A stretch of 64,000 nt of DNA from NCBI RefSeq assembly GCF_036325985.1, contig NZ_JAUHLI010000005.1, forward strand, positions 1 to 64,000, read 5' to 3'. The translations under genes were made by a program, and so were the position numbers. Under the pieces are notes generated by a model. That model had not been told where the DNA came from, searched no databases, and saw only the letters and a list, made by a program, of their open reading frames with translations. The first letter of the stretch is position 1. The number at the start of each line of letters is the position of its first letter. Shown in pieces: positions 34,276 through 42,910 of the stretch. Origin of the DNA: Alkalimonas cellulosilytica. GTDB taxonomy: Bacteria; Pseudomonadota; Gammaproteobacteria; Enterobacterales; Alteromonadaceae.

Positions 34276-34794
34276 TTATCGTTGCTGTTCAATAAACTCG
34301 AGCTCTTGCTGCAGTTTATCAAAAAATTTAAGTTTACGAAGAAGCGATGCAGCGTGTTGATTGCCGCTTTCAGAGTGCTGCTCTAACGCCTGCACCAATT
34401 CCGTGCGTAGTTGTTGCTGATGTTGCTGCAGCTCTTGCTCAAACTGCTGCAGTAGCTCTGTTTGCTCAGACGCTGCGGCGATGTCGGCCAGTTGCTCACG
34501 CAATTCCATCTGCTGCATTAAAAATGCCGGGTCCTGAAAGCTTTGTTGCTCGTGCTTGAGCTCGATACCACGGCATTGCAACAGGTACTCGGCCCGTCGC
34601 AGCGGATGCTTGAGTGTTTGGAAGGCATCGTTGATCAGGGCCGCCTGCTGCACCGACTGACGCCGGTCCCGCTCACTGGCATTGGCAAAATTATCCGGAT
34701 GAAAGCGGCGCTGAAGCTGCAGATAGTGCTGGCTCAGCAAGGCTGAGTCCAGCTCCATCTGTTGGGGTAGTTGAAACAACTCAAAGTAATTCAA
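34276..34794 (-). CDS. hscB: Co-chaperone HscB
   Basis: A J-domain protein that brings IscU to HscA; the HPD tripeptide is in QRRFHPDNFANAS. The conserved N-terminus NYFELFQLP follows a TTG at 34794, which has AGGA eight bases upstream. The longer frame to 34848 would overlap iscA and has no family resemblance, so I take the TTG start (172 residues). The C-terminal half is an IscU-binding three-helix bundle rich in Gln and Glu. Confidence 0.95.
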   Translation of the reverse strand: MNYFELFQLPQQMELDSALLSQHYLQLQRRFHPDNFANASERDRRQSVQQAALINDAFQTLKHPLRRAEYLLQCRGIELKHEQQSFQDPAFLMQQMELREQLADIAAASEQTELLQQFEQELQQHQQQLRTELVQALEQHSESGNQHAASLLRKLKFFDKLQQELEFIEQQR

Positions 34795-34804
34795 GGCCTG
34801 GTTC

Positions 34805-35128
34805 CTACACCGTGAAACTCTCGCCGCAACCACACTCCCCATTGACATTGGGGTTGTTAAACTTGAAGCCTTCGTTTAGCCCTTCACGGGTGAAATCCAG
34901 TTCGGTGCCGTCGATGTAAACCAGACTTTTGCCATCGACTATCAGCTTAATCCCTTGCTGATCGAATACTTCATCGTCCGGGTTCAGATCATCCACAAAC
35001 TCAAGCACGTAAGCAAGGCCAGAGCAGCCGGTAGTTTTCACACCTACCCGCAGCCCGATGCCTTTACCCCGATTGCTCAGAAAATGGCGAACCCGGTCCG
35101 CCGCTGCATCCGTCATCGTTATGGCCAT
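34805..35128 (-). CDS. iscA: A-type Fe-S carrier IscA
   Basis: A 107-residue A-type carrier that receives and delivers clusters. The three conserved Cys are in TTGCSGLAY and CGCGESF at the C-terminus. It starts two bases after the iscU stop. Confidence 0.97.
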   Translation of the reverse strand: MAITMTDAAADRVRHFLSNRGKGIGLRVGVKTTGCSGLAYVLEFVDDLNPDDEVFDQQGIKLIVDGKSLVYIDGTELDFTREGLNEGFKFNNPNVNGECGCGESFTV

Positions 35129-35130
35129 GC

Positions 35131-35520
35131 TTACCCCTGAGCACCTTGCTTTTGCTTGTAATCGGCAATGGCTGCTTTGATGGCATCTTCGGCCAAAATG
35201 GAGCAGTGAATTTTCACCGGAGGCAACGCCAGCTCCTGGGCAATTTCGGTGTTGGTAATTTTTTGTGCTTCATCCAGCGTCTTGCCTTTCACCCACTCGG
35301 TAACCAGTGAGCTGGAAGCAATTGCGCTGCCACAGCCGTAGGTTTTAAAACGAGCATCTTCAATCACGCCCTGCTCATTTACTTTCAGCTGCAAGCGCAT
35401 CACATCACCACAAGCAGGTGCACCGACCATGCCGGTGGCAATGGTTGGATCATCTTTGGCAAAGGAGCCAACATTGCGCGGGTTTTCGTAGTGATCGATT
35501 ACTTTATTGCTGTAAGCCAT
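35131..35520 (-). CDS. iscU: Fe-S cluster scaffold IscU
   Basis: A 129-residue scaffold on which [2Fe-2S] clusters are built. The Cys ligands lie in GAPACGDVM, TYGCGSAIA and KIHCSILA. The HscA-binding LPPVK motif is present (LALPPVKIHCS). Confidence 0.98.
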   Translation of the reverse strand: MAYSNKVIDHYENPRNVGSFAKDDPTIATGMVGAPACGDVMRLQLKVNEQGVIEDARFKTYGCGSAIASSSLVTEWVKGKTLDEAQKITNTEIAQELALPPVKIHCSILAEDAIKAAIADYKQKQGAQG

Positions 35521-35551
35521 TGCTATAACCTCCTGAGTCAGTTACTTAAGT

Positions 35552-36766
35552 TTAGTGAGCAACCCACTCTACTGAATTTAAATCGATGCCATCTTTGTAC
35601 ATATCCCACAGCGGCGACATCTCGCGCAGCCGGCTGATGGCCTCGTTAACCACCTTCACGGTATGGTCAATGTCTGCTTCGGTGGTGTAACGACCAATGC
35701 TAAAACGGATCGAACTGTGCGCCAGCTCATCGCTCAGACCAAGCGCCCGAAGGACATAAGAAGGTTCCAGGCTGGCAGAAGTACAGGCCGAACCTGAAGA
35801 TACGGCGATGTCTTTCAGTGCCATAATCAGCGACTCGCCTTCCACATAGTTAAAACTGATGTTGGTGATGCCTGGCACGCGCTGTGCGTCGTCACCATTT
35901 AAAAACACTTGCTCGATATCTTTTACACCATCCCACAGCCGCTGACGCAAGGCTTCAAAACGCTGCCGCTCTGTTGCCATTTCTTCTTTGGCAATGCGGA
36001 AAGCTTCACCCATTCCGACCAGTTGATGGGTCGCTAAAGTACCAGAGCGCATGCCTCGCTCGTGACCGCCACCATGGGTTTGTGCTTCCAACCGGATACG
36101 TGGCTTACGCCGAACGTACAAGGCACCCACTCCTTTCGGGCCGTAAATTTTATGCGCTGAAAAGGACATCAAATCCACTTTCAACTGCTGCAGATCGATA
36201 TCGACTTTGCCCGCTGCCTGCGCCGCATCAACGTGAAACACAATGCCTTTTTCACGGCACAGCTCACCGATAGCCGGAATATCCTGTACTACGCCAATCT
36301 CGTTATTGACGAACATCACACTGATCAGGATGGTGTCTGGCCGGATCGCTGCTTTTAGTACGTCCAGATCCAGCAAGCCATTGGCCGCCACATCCAGGTA
36401 GGTGACTTCATAGCCTTCCCGTTCCAGCGCACGCATGGTGTCCAGTACGGCTTTGTGCTCAGTTTTTACCGTGATTAAGTGCTTGCCTTTTTTGTGGTAA
36501 AAGCCTGCAACGCCTTTAATCGCCAGATTATTGGACTCAGTTGCGCCAGAGGTCCAGACAATTTCACGGGGATCGGCATTGACCAGTTCGGCGACCTGAC
36601 TACGGGCCAGTTCAACTGCCTCTTCGGCTTGCCAGCCAAAGCGATGCGAGCGCGATGCAGGGTTGCCGTACTGACCTTCGAAGGTCAGGTACTGCATCAT
36701 TTTTTCTGCCACGCGCTGATCAACCGGAGTGGTTGCCGCATAATCCAAATAAATAGGTAACTTCAT
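35552..36766 (-). CDS. iscS: Cysteine desulfurase IscS
   Basis: A 404-residue PLP enzyme supplying sulfur to IscU and tRNA thiolation. The PLP lysine is in SAHKIYGPKGVGALYVRR and the persulfide Cys in SGSACTSASLEPSYVLRALG. It follows iscR by 21 bases. Length and sequence match the E. coli protein closely. Confidence 0.98.
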   Translation of the reverse strand: MKLPIYLDYAATTPVDQRVAEKMMQYLTFEGQYGNPASRSHRFGWQAEEAVELARSQVAELVNADPREIVWTSGATESNNLAIKGVAGFYHKKGKHLITVKTEHKAVLDTMRALEREGYEVTYLDVAANGLLDLDVLKAAIRPDTILISVMFVNNEIGVVQDIPAIGELCREKGIVFHVDAAQAAGKVDIDLQQLKVDLMSFSAHKIYGPKGVGALYVRRKPRIRLEAQTHGGGHERGMRSGTLATHQLVGMGEAFRIAKEEMATERQRFEALRQRLWDGVKDIEQVFLNGDDAQRVPGITNISFNYVEGESLIMALKDIAVSSGSACTSASLEPSYVLRALGLSDELAHSSIRFSIGRYTTEADIDHTVKVVNEAISRLREMSPLWDMYKDGIDLNSVEWVAH

Positions 36767-36787
36767 CTTTGGCTCCAGTTAGGCTGC

Positions 36788-37273
36788 CTACAGCTGGCAA
36801 CTTACTTCAATCTTGTTTACCGGGGAGGACGCTGCTTCTGCTTTGTCCTGGCGTTTGGCTACACCTTGTACGTCGTTTTGCTCAACCAGTTCAGCCAGCG
36901 AGATGTTGGTAAGAAAATCTTCAATCCGGTGACTGAGATCACTCCATAAGCTGTGGGTCAGACAGCGCACCCCACCCTGACAATCTGATTTGCCCTGACA
37001 ACGGGTAGCATCGATCGACTCATCGACCGCGCTGATCACTTCTGCCACCGCAATCTGCGCTGCTTCACGCCCGAGCTGATAACCACCACCGGGGCCCCGC
37101 ACACTGCTGACCAAGCCACGTTTACGAAGGCGCGCAAACAGTTGTTCCAGATACGACAGCGAAATACCCTGTCGCTCGGAAATATCGGCCAGAGAAACAG
37201 GCCCGCTGCCGTGGTGCAAAGCGACATCCAGCATCGCGGTCACTGCGTAACGCCCCTTCGATGTCAATCTCAT
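36788..37273 (-). CDS. iscR: Fe-S cluster-sensing repressor IscR
   Basis: A 161-residue Rrf2-family regulator. The winged HTH shows SLADISERQGISLSYLEQLFARLRKRGLVSSVRG, split here only for reference as residues about 25-65. The cluster Cys are in RCQGKSDCQGGVRCLTHSLW. With a [2Fe-2S] cluster it represses its own operon; two matching sites lie in the promoter. Confidence 0.97.
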   Translation of the reverse strand: MRLTSKGRYAVTAMLDVALHHGSGPVSLADISERQGISLSYLEQLFARLRKRGLVSSVRGPGGGYQLGREAAQIAVAEVISAVDESIDATRCQGKSDCQGGVRCLTHSLWSDLSHRIEDFLTNISLAELVEQNDVQGVAKRQDKAEAASSPVNKIEVSCQL

Positions 37274-37321
37274 GCTGTACTCCGGATGGCGTAGCCATCA
37301 ACCTCTGTGTTCATAGCGGTT

Positions 37322-37349
37322 ATTGTACATTCCTGACTATTTTAGTCAA
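37322..37349 (-). promoter_or_regulatory. Promoter of the isc operon
   Basis: On the minus strand TTGACT (37344-37349) and TACAAT (37322-37327) are 16 bases apart. The -10 box is about 50 bases ahead of the iscR ATG, and the -35 is buried in an IscR-like site. Confidence 0.7.
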
Positions 37350-37353
37350 GTAT
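37329..37353 (-). promoter_or_regulatory. IscR type 1 binding site, promoter-proximal
   Basis: On the minus strand the core GACTAAAATAGTC is flanked by ATACTT and AGGAAT. This agrees closely with the known type 1 motif (ATASYYGACTRWWWYAGTCRRSTAT). It covers the -35 box, so bound IscR would block transcription. Confidence 0.7.
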
Positions 37354-37378
37354 AAAGCCTAGTAATTTAGTCAGGTAT
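37354..37378 (-). promoter_or_regulatory. IscR type 1-like site, upstream
   Basis: Directly adjoining the first site, the minus strand reads ATACCTGACTAAATTACTAG and onward. It is a good left half with a weaker right half. Two adjacent sites suggest cooperative autoregulation. Confidence 0.55.
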
Positions 37379-37439
37379 TATGGCCATCACTGTGAGTTGC
37401 AACACAAGCTTTGATGCTGTGGTACTGCATGCCGTACCA

Positions 37440-38177
37440 CTATTTTTTATCAGCGGTGCCAGCCAAGCGCTTTTGCACTGAAGTCAGCATGCCGCGCAGA
37501 ATATTGTACTCAGCCTCTTCCGGCCTGGCGCGATTAAACAAGCGTCTTAGTTTGGTCATGACCAGGCCTGGATGCTGGCGAATAATAAAACCCGTTTGAT
37601 CCAGTGTTTGCTCTAAGTGCTGGTAAAAATTGTCCATCTGACTGGCCGTTGGGTAATGGATGGCATCCGCCGCATCAGACTGCTCCGCCCGTGCCAGGGC
37701 GGCAACCCGCACTTCATAGGCTACAATTTGCACCGCCATGGCCAGATTCAACGAACTGTAGTCAGGATTGGCAGGAATACAGACATGATAATTGCACAGT
37801 TGCAGCTCTTCGTTGCTTAAACCATTGCTTTCACGACCAAAAACCAGAGCGACCGAATGACTAGCTGCTTCCTTCACCGCCAGCTCACCAAGTGCTCTGG
37901 GCTCCAGCATGGGCCAGGATAAGGTGCGGGAACGGGCACTGGTACCGACCACCAGACCACAATCGGCAATGGCGTGTTCAAGCGTATCAAAGTGCTCTGC
38001 CTGGCTGAGCAGTTCGCTGGCTCCAGCAGAAAGCGCGTAGGCATGGCCATCCAGTTCAGCTTTTGGCTGCACCAGGCAAAGTCGGCTTAACCCCATAGTT
38101 TTCATGGCTCTGGCTACCGAGCCAATGTTGCCACTGTGGGTGGTTCCCACCAGTACAATTTTAATCTGATCCAGCAT
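37440..38177 (-). CDS. trmJ: tRNA (cytidine/uridine-2'-O-)-methyltransferase TrmJ
   Basis: A SPOUT methyltransferase acting on position 32 of tRNA. From the ATG at 38177 (245 residues, AGGGTG just before) it begins MLDQIKIVLVGTTHSGNIGS, the family N-terminus. The knot motifs ALVFGRESNGLSNEE and PDYSSLNLAMAVQIVAYE follow. The frame is open 88 codons further up but is not family-like there. It sits ahead of iscR as in E. coli. Confidence 0.96.
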   Translation of the reverse strand: MLDQIKIVLVGTTHSGNIGSVARAMKTMGLSRLCLVQPKAELDGHAYALSAGASELLSQAEHFDTLEHAIADCGLVVGTSARSRTLSWPMLEPRALGELAVKEAASHSVALVFGRESNGLSNEELQLCNYHVCIPANPDYSSLNLAMAVQIVAYEVRVAALARAEQSDAADAIHYPTASQMDNFYQHLEQTLDQTGFIIRQHPGLVMTKLRRLFNRARPEEAEYNILRGMLTSVQKRLAGTADKK

Positions 38178-38459
38178 AAAGCACCCTGTTTGAAGGGGCG
38201 CTATTCTAGCATAGCAAGGCTTGGCAGGGACAGACCCTACCCACCATAGTCTGACAATAAGCGCAAAAGAGGTAACGCCAACGCCTTCAGAACCACCGCC
38301 CGTTATCCAGTGCAGCGGACAGCTGTGTGGTAAATCGCTGCTTTTTTTGCTGGCCTTTGCTACACTAGCCCACCTCGGCGGTGTGCGTGGTGTCCAGCCA
38401 ATCCGATGCTGGACGCACCGGGTATAATAGAATGCTTTCAACCCAAGAAGGATACCCCC
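38178..38459. other. Divergent intergenic region between trmJ and the methyltransferase gene
   Basis: 282 bases without a supported gene. It holds a TATAAT at 38423-38428 on the plus strand, 32 bases before the methyltransferase start, with no good -35. An inverted repeat GTCCAGC / GCTGGAC (38392-38398 and 38408-38414) lies just upstream of that box and could be an operator. Nothing else is recognisable. Confidence 0.4.
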
Positions 38460-39287
38460 ATGACTGCAATTGGTATGAAATTTAGTTGGCTGCTGCTACC
38501 GGCGCTGCTTTTAAGCACTTCACTGTCTGCGACTGAAACCGCTATTCAGGCTGCGGTTGAGCACTCCAGCAGGACCGCTGCCAATAAAGCACGGGATCAC
38601 TACCGCAATCCGGTCGAAACCTTGTCGTTTTTTGAAGTCGCACCACACAGCACCGTGGTAGAAATTTCCCCCGGTGCTGGCTGGTACACCGAAATCCTGG
38701 CTCCTTTGCTGCACCAGCAAGGCACCTTGTATGCCGCCCATTTCCCGGCCAACAGTTCATCCGAGTTTGCTCAGCGCTCTCGAGCCAGCTTTGCCGAAAA
38801 AATGGCATCGCATCCAGTCTACAGCAAGGTTCAAATGACCGAGTTTGCTCCGGTGGCTTCGATTCAGATTGCCCCCGACGCCAGTGCCGATGTCGTGCTT
38901 ACCTTTCGCAATCTGCACAACTGGTACATGCAAGGCGGTGAAGATGCGATGCGCATTGCCTTCAATCACTTTTACCGGGCATTAAAACCAGGTGGTGTGC
39001 TCGGCGTGGTTGAACACCGGCTGCCAGAGGCCAAACGCGACAGCGATTGGACCCAAAGTGGCTATTTCCCGCAAAGCCTGGCCATTGAGCTGGCCGAGCA
39101 AGCTGGTTTTGTGTTTGAAGCCAGTAGTGAAATCAATGCCAACCCCAGGGATACCGCGGATCACCCTCGTGGCGTCTGGACTTTACCGCCCAGCTTGCGG
39201 CTTGGCGAACAAGACCGGGATCGGTATCTGGCCATCGGTGAAAGTGACCGGATGACCCTGAAATTTCGTAAACCTCAACAGCAATAA
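38460..39287 (+). CDS. Exported class I SAM-dependent methyltransferase-like protein
   Basis: 275 residues from the ATG at 38460, which has AAGGAT seven bases ahead. The N-terminus is a signal peptide (WLLLPALLLSTSLSATETA). The mature domain resembles COG4798 predicted methyltransferases: motif I is VVEISPGAGWYTEILAPLL, then DVVLTFRNLHNWYMQGG and ALKPGGVLGVVEHR. Where it would obtain SAM outside the cytoplasm is unclear; it may bind another ligand. It runs 12 bases ahead of purD and is probably cotranscribed. Confidence 0.82.
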   Translation: MTAIGMKFSWLLLPALLLSTSLSATETAIQAAVEHSSRTAANKARDHYRNPVETLSFFEVAPHSTVVEISPGAGWYTEILAPLLHQQGTLYAAHFPANSSSEFAQRSRASFAEKMASHPVYSKVQMTEFAPVASIQIAPDASADVVLTFRNLHNWYMQGGEDAMRIAFNHFYRALKPGGVLGVVEHRLPEAKRDSDWTQSGYFPQSLAIELAEQAGFVFEASSEINANPRDTADHPRGVWTLPPSLRLGEQDRDRYLAIGESDRMTLKFRKPQQQ

Positions 39288-39299
39288 TCGGACAATCGA

Positions 39300-40598
39300 A
39301 TGAATGTACTGGTAGTCGGCGGCGGTGGCCGCGAACATGCACTGGCCTGGAAAGCGGCCCAATCCCCTCTGGTCACAAAGGTTTTTGTGGCGCCCGGCAA
39401 TGCCGGTACGGCGCTGGAGCCAGCCTTACACAATGTCGCCATCGCGGCGGATGATGTGGCCGCGCTGTTGGCTTTTGCCAAAGAGCAACAGGTTGAGCTA
39501 ACCATCGTTGGGCCGGAAGCTCCGCTGGCCAAAGGCATTGTCGATGCATTTCGTGCCGACGACCTGGCCATCTTTGGTCCCAGCCAGGCAGCCGCCCAGT
39601 TGGAAAGCTCCAAAGCCTTCGCCAAAGACTTTTTGGCCCGCCATCAGATCCCAACCGCGGCTTATCAAACCTTTACCGAAATTACGCCAGCCAAAGCCTT
39701 TGTGCAACAGCTGGGGACACCCATTGTAATCAAAGCCGATGGCCTGGCCGCTGGTAAGGGCGTTATTATTGCCCAAACCGAGGCCGAGGCTTTTGCTGCG
39801 ATTGAGGATATGCTGGCTGGCAACAAGTTTGGTGATGCCGGCAGCCGGGTGGTGATTGAAGAGTTCCTGACCGGGGAAGAAGCCTCCTTTATTGTGATGG
39901 TGGATGGCTGCCATGCGTTGCCCTTTGCCTCGTCACAGGACCATAAAGCCCGTGATGAAGGCGATAAAGGCCCGAATACGGGCGGCATGGGTGCCTACTC
40001 CCCTGCCCCAGTGGTGACCCCGGCCGTGCATGAATGGGTAATGCAACAAGTGATAGAGCCAACTGTGCGCGGTATGGCTGCTGAAGGCAACGTATTTACC
40101 GGATTTTTGTATGCAGGCCTGATGATAGCGCCGGATGGTACTGCCAAGGTACTGGAATTCAATTGCCGTTTTGGCGATCCGGAAACTCAGCCCATTATGA
40201 TGCGATTGGAGTCAGATTTGGTAGCGCTGTGTCAGGCAGCCGTTCAAGGCAAGCTGGCGCAAAGCGAAATCCAGTTCAGCTCAGATGCAGCTGTGGGTGT
40301 GGTGCTGGCAGCAGGAGGCTACCCGGACAATTACGCCAAGGGCACAGAAATTCAGGGGCTTAGCACGGCAGACTCGGCCAAAGCCAAGGTCTTCCATGCC
40401 GGCACTGAGCTAAAAGATGGCAAAGTTGTCACCAATGGTGGCCGGGTACTCTGTGCCACGGCACTGGGTGAGAATGTCACTGCGGCGCAACAGGCAGCTT
40501 ATCAATTGGCACAGCAAATCAGCTGGCAAGGTATGTTTTACCGCAAAGATATTGGCTACCGGGCTGTCGCCCGCGAGCAGGGCAGTAAAGCAAACTAA
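39300..40598 (+). CDS. purD: Phosphoribosylamine-glycine ligase
   Basis: A 432-residue ATP-grasp enzyme making GAR in purine synthesis. The start MNVLVVGGGGREHALAWKA, the ATP-grasp core VIKADGLAAGKGVIIAQT, and MVDGCHALPFASSQDHKARDEGDKGPNTGG are characteristic. The last of these is given as residues about 199-228. purH, the usual partner upstream, is not here; instead an exported methyltransferase gene precedes it. Confidence 0.97.
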   Translation: MNVLVVGGGGREHALAWKAAQSPLVTKVFVAPGNAGTALEPALHNVAIAADDVAALLAFAKEQQVELTIVGPEAPLAKGIVDAFRADDLAIFGPSQAAAQLESSKAFAKDFLARHQIPTAAYQTFTEITPAKAFVQQLGTPIVIKADGLAAGKGVIIAQTEAEAFAAIEDMLAGNKFGDAGSRVVIEEFLTGEEASFIVMVDGCHALPFASSQDHKARDEGDKGPNTGGMGAYSPAPVVTPAVHEWVMQQVIEPTVRGMAAEGNVFTGFLYAGLMIAPDGTAKVLEFNCRFGDPETQPIMMRLESDLVALCQAAVQGKLAQSEIQFSSDAAVGVVLAAGGYPDNYAKGTEIQGLSTADSAKAKVFHAGTELKDGKVVTNGGRVLCATALGENVTAAQQAAYQLAQQISWQGMFYRKDIGYRAVAREQGSKAN

Positions 40599-40606
40599 TG
40601 ACAACC

Positions 40607-40627
40607 AACCCGCTTCGGCGGGTTTTT
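40607..40627 (+). terminator. Intrinsic terminator of purD
   Basis: AACCCGC and GCGGGTT pair around TTCG, and the T run continues to 40627. It lies nine bases after the purD stop. Confidence 0.9.
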
Positions 40628-40664
40628 ATTCAGCACCGCCCAACCAAACTCTCAAAGCGAGCTC

Positions 40665-42461
40665 ATGATGAAAACCCTCTACAGCTTTTGTTTTGCCCTT
40701 GCCAGCAGCCTGGCACTCAACAGTTGCGCCCAACCGGCTGCCGAGCTGTGCCAACTTCCTGTCACCCCTATCTCCAGCATTCAGGGTGAAGGAGAGCAAA
40801 GTCCTAAACTCGGCCAGACCGTGCTGACCCAGGGTGTGTTAACGGCTTACATCTACCCCGATACGCCACGAGCGGGCTGGTTGTTGCAACAAAGTGGGCC
40901 AGTAGCACTTCAAACAGCTTCCCAGGCACTCTTTTTGCCGGATGATGGCCGCCTTACCCAGTTGCAACTAGGCCAGTTGCTGGCCATACAGGGCCGGGTA
41001 GCGGAAATCGAACAACTGACCAGCCTGATTGATGTTGAGCTGCAAAGCTGCGGTCAGAGCCAGGCCAAACCGCTCCGTATACAACTACCGTTGCCTGAGC
41101 AGCTCAGTTGGGAGGCACTGGAAGGCATGTGGCTGCGCTTCGAACAGCCGCTGGTAGTCAACAGCACCTTTGGACTGGGTCGCTTTGGCGAGCTGACACT
41201 GGCCGATAAACGTTTATGGACCCCGACCCAGATCCATCTGCCAGGTGACGCCGCAAAGGCGCATGAGGCGCTGCAGGAGCGCCGTATGTTGGTGCTGGAT
41301 GATGGTAGCCTGGAGCAAAACCCGGAGCCCTTGCCTTACCCGCCGTCGGGTTTAAGTGCCGAGCACAGTCTGCGCCTTGGCGATACGTTCAGTGGTGTTG
41401 AAGGCGTCCTGATTCAGGATCTGCGTGGTTACCGGCTGGTACCTACCCGCCAACCCGATTGGCAACCACAAAACCCAAGACCATCCCCTCCGGCACCACG
41501 CCAAAATGGTGAACTAAGGGTAGCCAGCTTTAATGTACTGAACTTCTTTACCGGGGCTGATCAGGATCCTCCCTTCCCAACCCGTCGCGGCGCCAGCAGT
41601 CAACTGGAGCTAGAACGGCAACAGGCTAAATTAACTGCCGCCATTCTGGCAATGGATGCTGATATTGTCGGGCTGATTGAGCTGGAAAATAATGGCTATG
41701 CTGATGGCAGTGCCATCGCCACTTTATTGACCGCCTTAAATGCAGCAACGGATCGCCCCTATGCCATGGTAAAAACGGCAGAACAACCCGGCAGTGATGT
41801 GATCAAAGTTGGGCTGATTTACCGGCCGGATGCCGTACAGCAAGCAGGTACCGCCGCCACCCAGCCACAGCCACCTTTTCATCAACTACACCGGGCACCG
41901 GTAGCACAGAGCTTTCTTGATTTGTCCTCACAGAAAATGCTGACAGTGAGCGTCAATCATTTCAAATCCAAGGGCGGCTGCCCCAGACGCGACCACCCGC
42001 AGTTTGCACAAATGCGTGATCAGGGCGATGGCCAGGCTTGCTGGAATGCGGCACGGTTGGAAGCAGCAGAGGCCCTGCATCACTGGTTAGAACAACAGCC
42101 AACCGGTATCACAACCCCTTACCAGTTGTTGATGGGTGATCTCAATGCCTACCGGATGGAAGATCCAATCCGCTTGCTGGAACACTTGGGCTGGCAGTAT
42201 CTCGATGCCAATACAGAGGGGCCCTCCTACTCCTTTGTGTTTCGGGGCAAGAGCGGCTCGCTGGATCATGCTTTGGCCAGCCCGGCTTTCGCCGCACTGG
42301 AGCCACAGATTCAGCACTGGGCTATCAATGCCGATGAACCTGTTTTGCTGCAATACAGTCTGGAGTACAAAAGCCTGACGCAACAACAAAAGCTGTATGC
42401 ACCATCACCGTACCGTTCATCGGATCATGATCCCATTATCCTGACCTTTCGAATGAACTAA
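40665..42461 (+). CDS. ExeM/NucH-type extracellular endonuclease, lipoprotein form
   Basis: A 598-residue protein with an export signal ending in LALNSC, a likely lipobox. An OB-like N-terminal domain (about 45-240) precedes an endonuclease/exonuclease/phosphatase domain. This begins ELRVASFNVLNFFTGADQDP and includes DADIVGLIELENNGYADGS, VSVNHFKSKGG, LLMGDLNAYRMEDP and the closing YRSSDHDPIIL. These hold the catalytic Glu, Asp and His of the family. It probably degrades extracellular DNA for nutrients or biofilm turnover. It is shorter than typical ExeM proteins. Codon 2 is also ATG. Confidence 0.88.
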   Translation: MMKTLYSFCFALASSLALNSCAQPAAELCQLPVTPISSIQGEGEQSPKLGQTVLTQGVLTAYIYPDTPRAGWLLQQSGPVALQTASQALFLPDDGRLTQLQLGQLLAIQGRVAEIEQLTSLIDVELQSCGQSQAKPLRIQLPLPEQLSWEALEGMWLRFEQPLVVNSTFGLGRFGELTLADKRLWTPTQIHLPGDAAKAHEALQERRMLVLDDGSLEQNPEPLPYPPSGLSAEHSLRLGDTFSGVEGVLIQDLRGYRLVPTRQPDWQPQNPRPSPPAPRQNGELRVASFNVLNFFTGADQDPPFPTRRGASSQLELERQQAKLTAAILAMDADIVGLIELENNGYADGSAIATLLTALNAATDRPYAMVKTAEQPGSDVIKVGLIYRPDAVQQAGTAATQPQPPFHQLHRAPVAQSFLDLSSQKMLTVSVNHFKSKGGCPRRDHPQFAQMRDQGDGQACWNAARLEAAEALHHWLEQQPTGITTPYQLLMGDLNAYRMEDPIRLLEHLGWQYLDANTEGPSYSFVFRGKSGSLDHALASPAFAALEPQIQHWAINADEPVLLQYSLEYKSLTQQQKLYAPSPYRSSDHDPIILTFRMN

Positions 42462-42470
42462 GCAAACTAA

Positions 42471-42499
42471 GCCGGGCTAACCTCCCCAGATAGCCCGGC
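42471..42499. terminator. Hairpin shared by the convergent nuclease and MAPEG genes
   Basis: GCCGGGCTA (42471-42479) and TAGCCCGGC (42491-42499) form a 9-bp stem around 11 bases. The arm overlaps the stop codon of the minus-strand MAPEG gene and begins nine bases after the nuclease stop. T tracts are weak on both sides. Confidence 0.5.
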
Positions 42500-42872
42500 C
42501 TATCATGCTAAAAGCTGCCGCCATGCTCACCAGCCAGATAAGGGAGCGAACCGTCGCTGCATCGTACCAGTAACACAGCAAGTAGCCACAGCGACTGAGC
42601 ACAAAAACCCACCCCAGCACCAGACTCAGTTGATCAGGGCCTCCAGCCAAACCTGTCGCCAGTACAGCACAGGCATAGATAAGCAGCGCTTCAAAGCTAT
42701 TGTAATGTGCAGCATTGGCTCTTTGACCAAAGCCACTCAGCCTGGCTTGCTGCTGGCGCGGATTGTGGTTATCGTATCCTTCAGGTTCGCGATGCATCGC
42801 CACAACCAAAGGCGCCTTGGCCAGATAAGGCAGCAGCATTGCAATAAATAATGTGAGTAGCAAACTGGACAT
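42477..42872 (-). CDS. MAPEG-family membrane protein
   Basis: 131 residues from the ATG at 42872, which has GGGAGAG close upstream. Four hydrophobic segments and the motif RANAAHYNSFEALLIYACAVL near residue 50 place it among membrane-associated eicosanoid/glutathione-metabolism proteins. The bacterial members have no settled role. It is divergent from the potassium channel gene. Confidence 0.82.
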   Translation of the reverse strand: MSSLLLTLFIAMLLPYLAKAPLVVAMHREPEGYDNHNPRQQQARLSGFGQRANAAHYNSFEALLIYACAVLATGLAGGPDQLSLVLGWVFVLSRCGYLLCYWYDAATVRSLIWLVSMAAAFSMIGRAIWGG

Positions 42873-42910
42873 AGATCTCTCCCGCATTAAAACAACAAGG
42901 ACTTTGCAAC

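Noticed and set aside
37419..37440. Hairpin GTGGTAC/GTACCAC followed by T on the plus strand at the trmJ end
   Set aside because: The T run is part of trmJ coding sequence and no plus-strand gene precedes it; on the trmJ strand no T tract follows.
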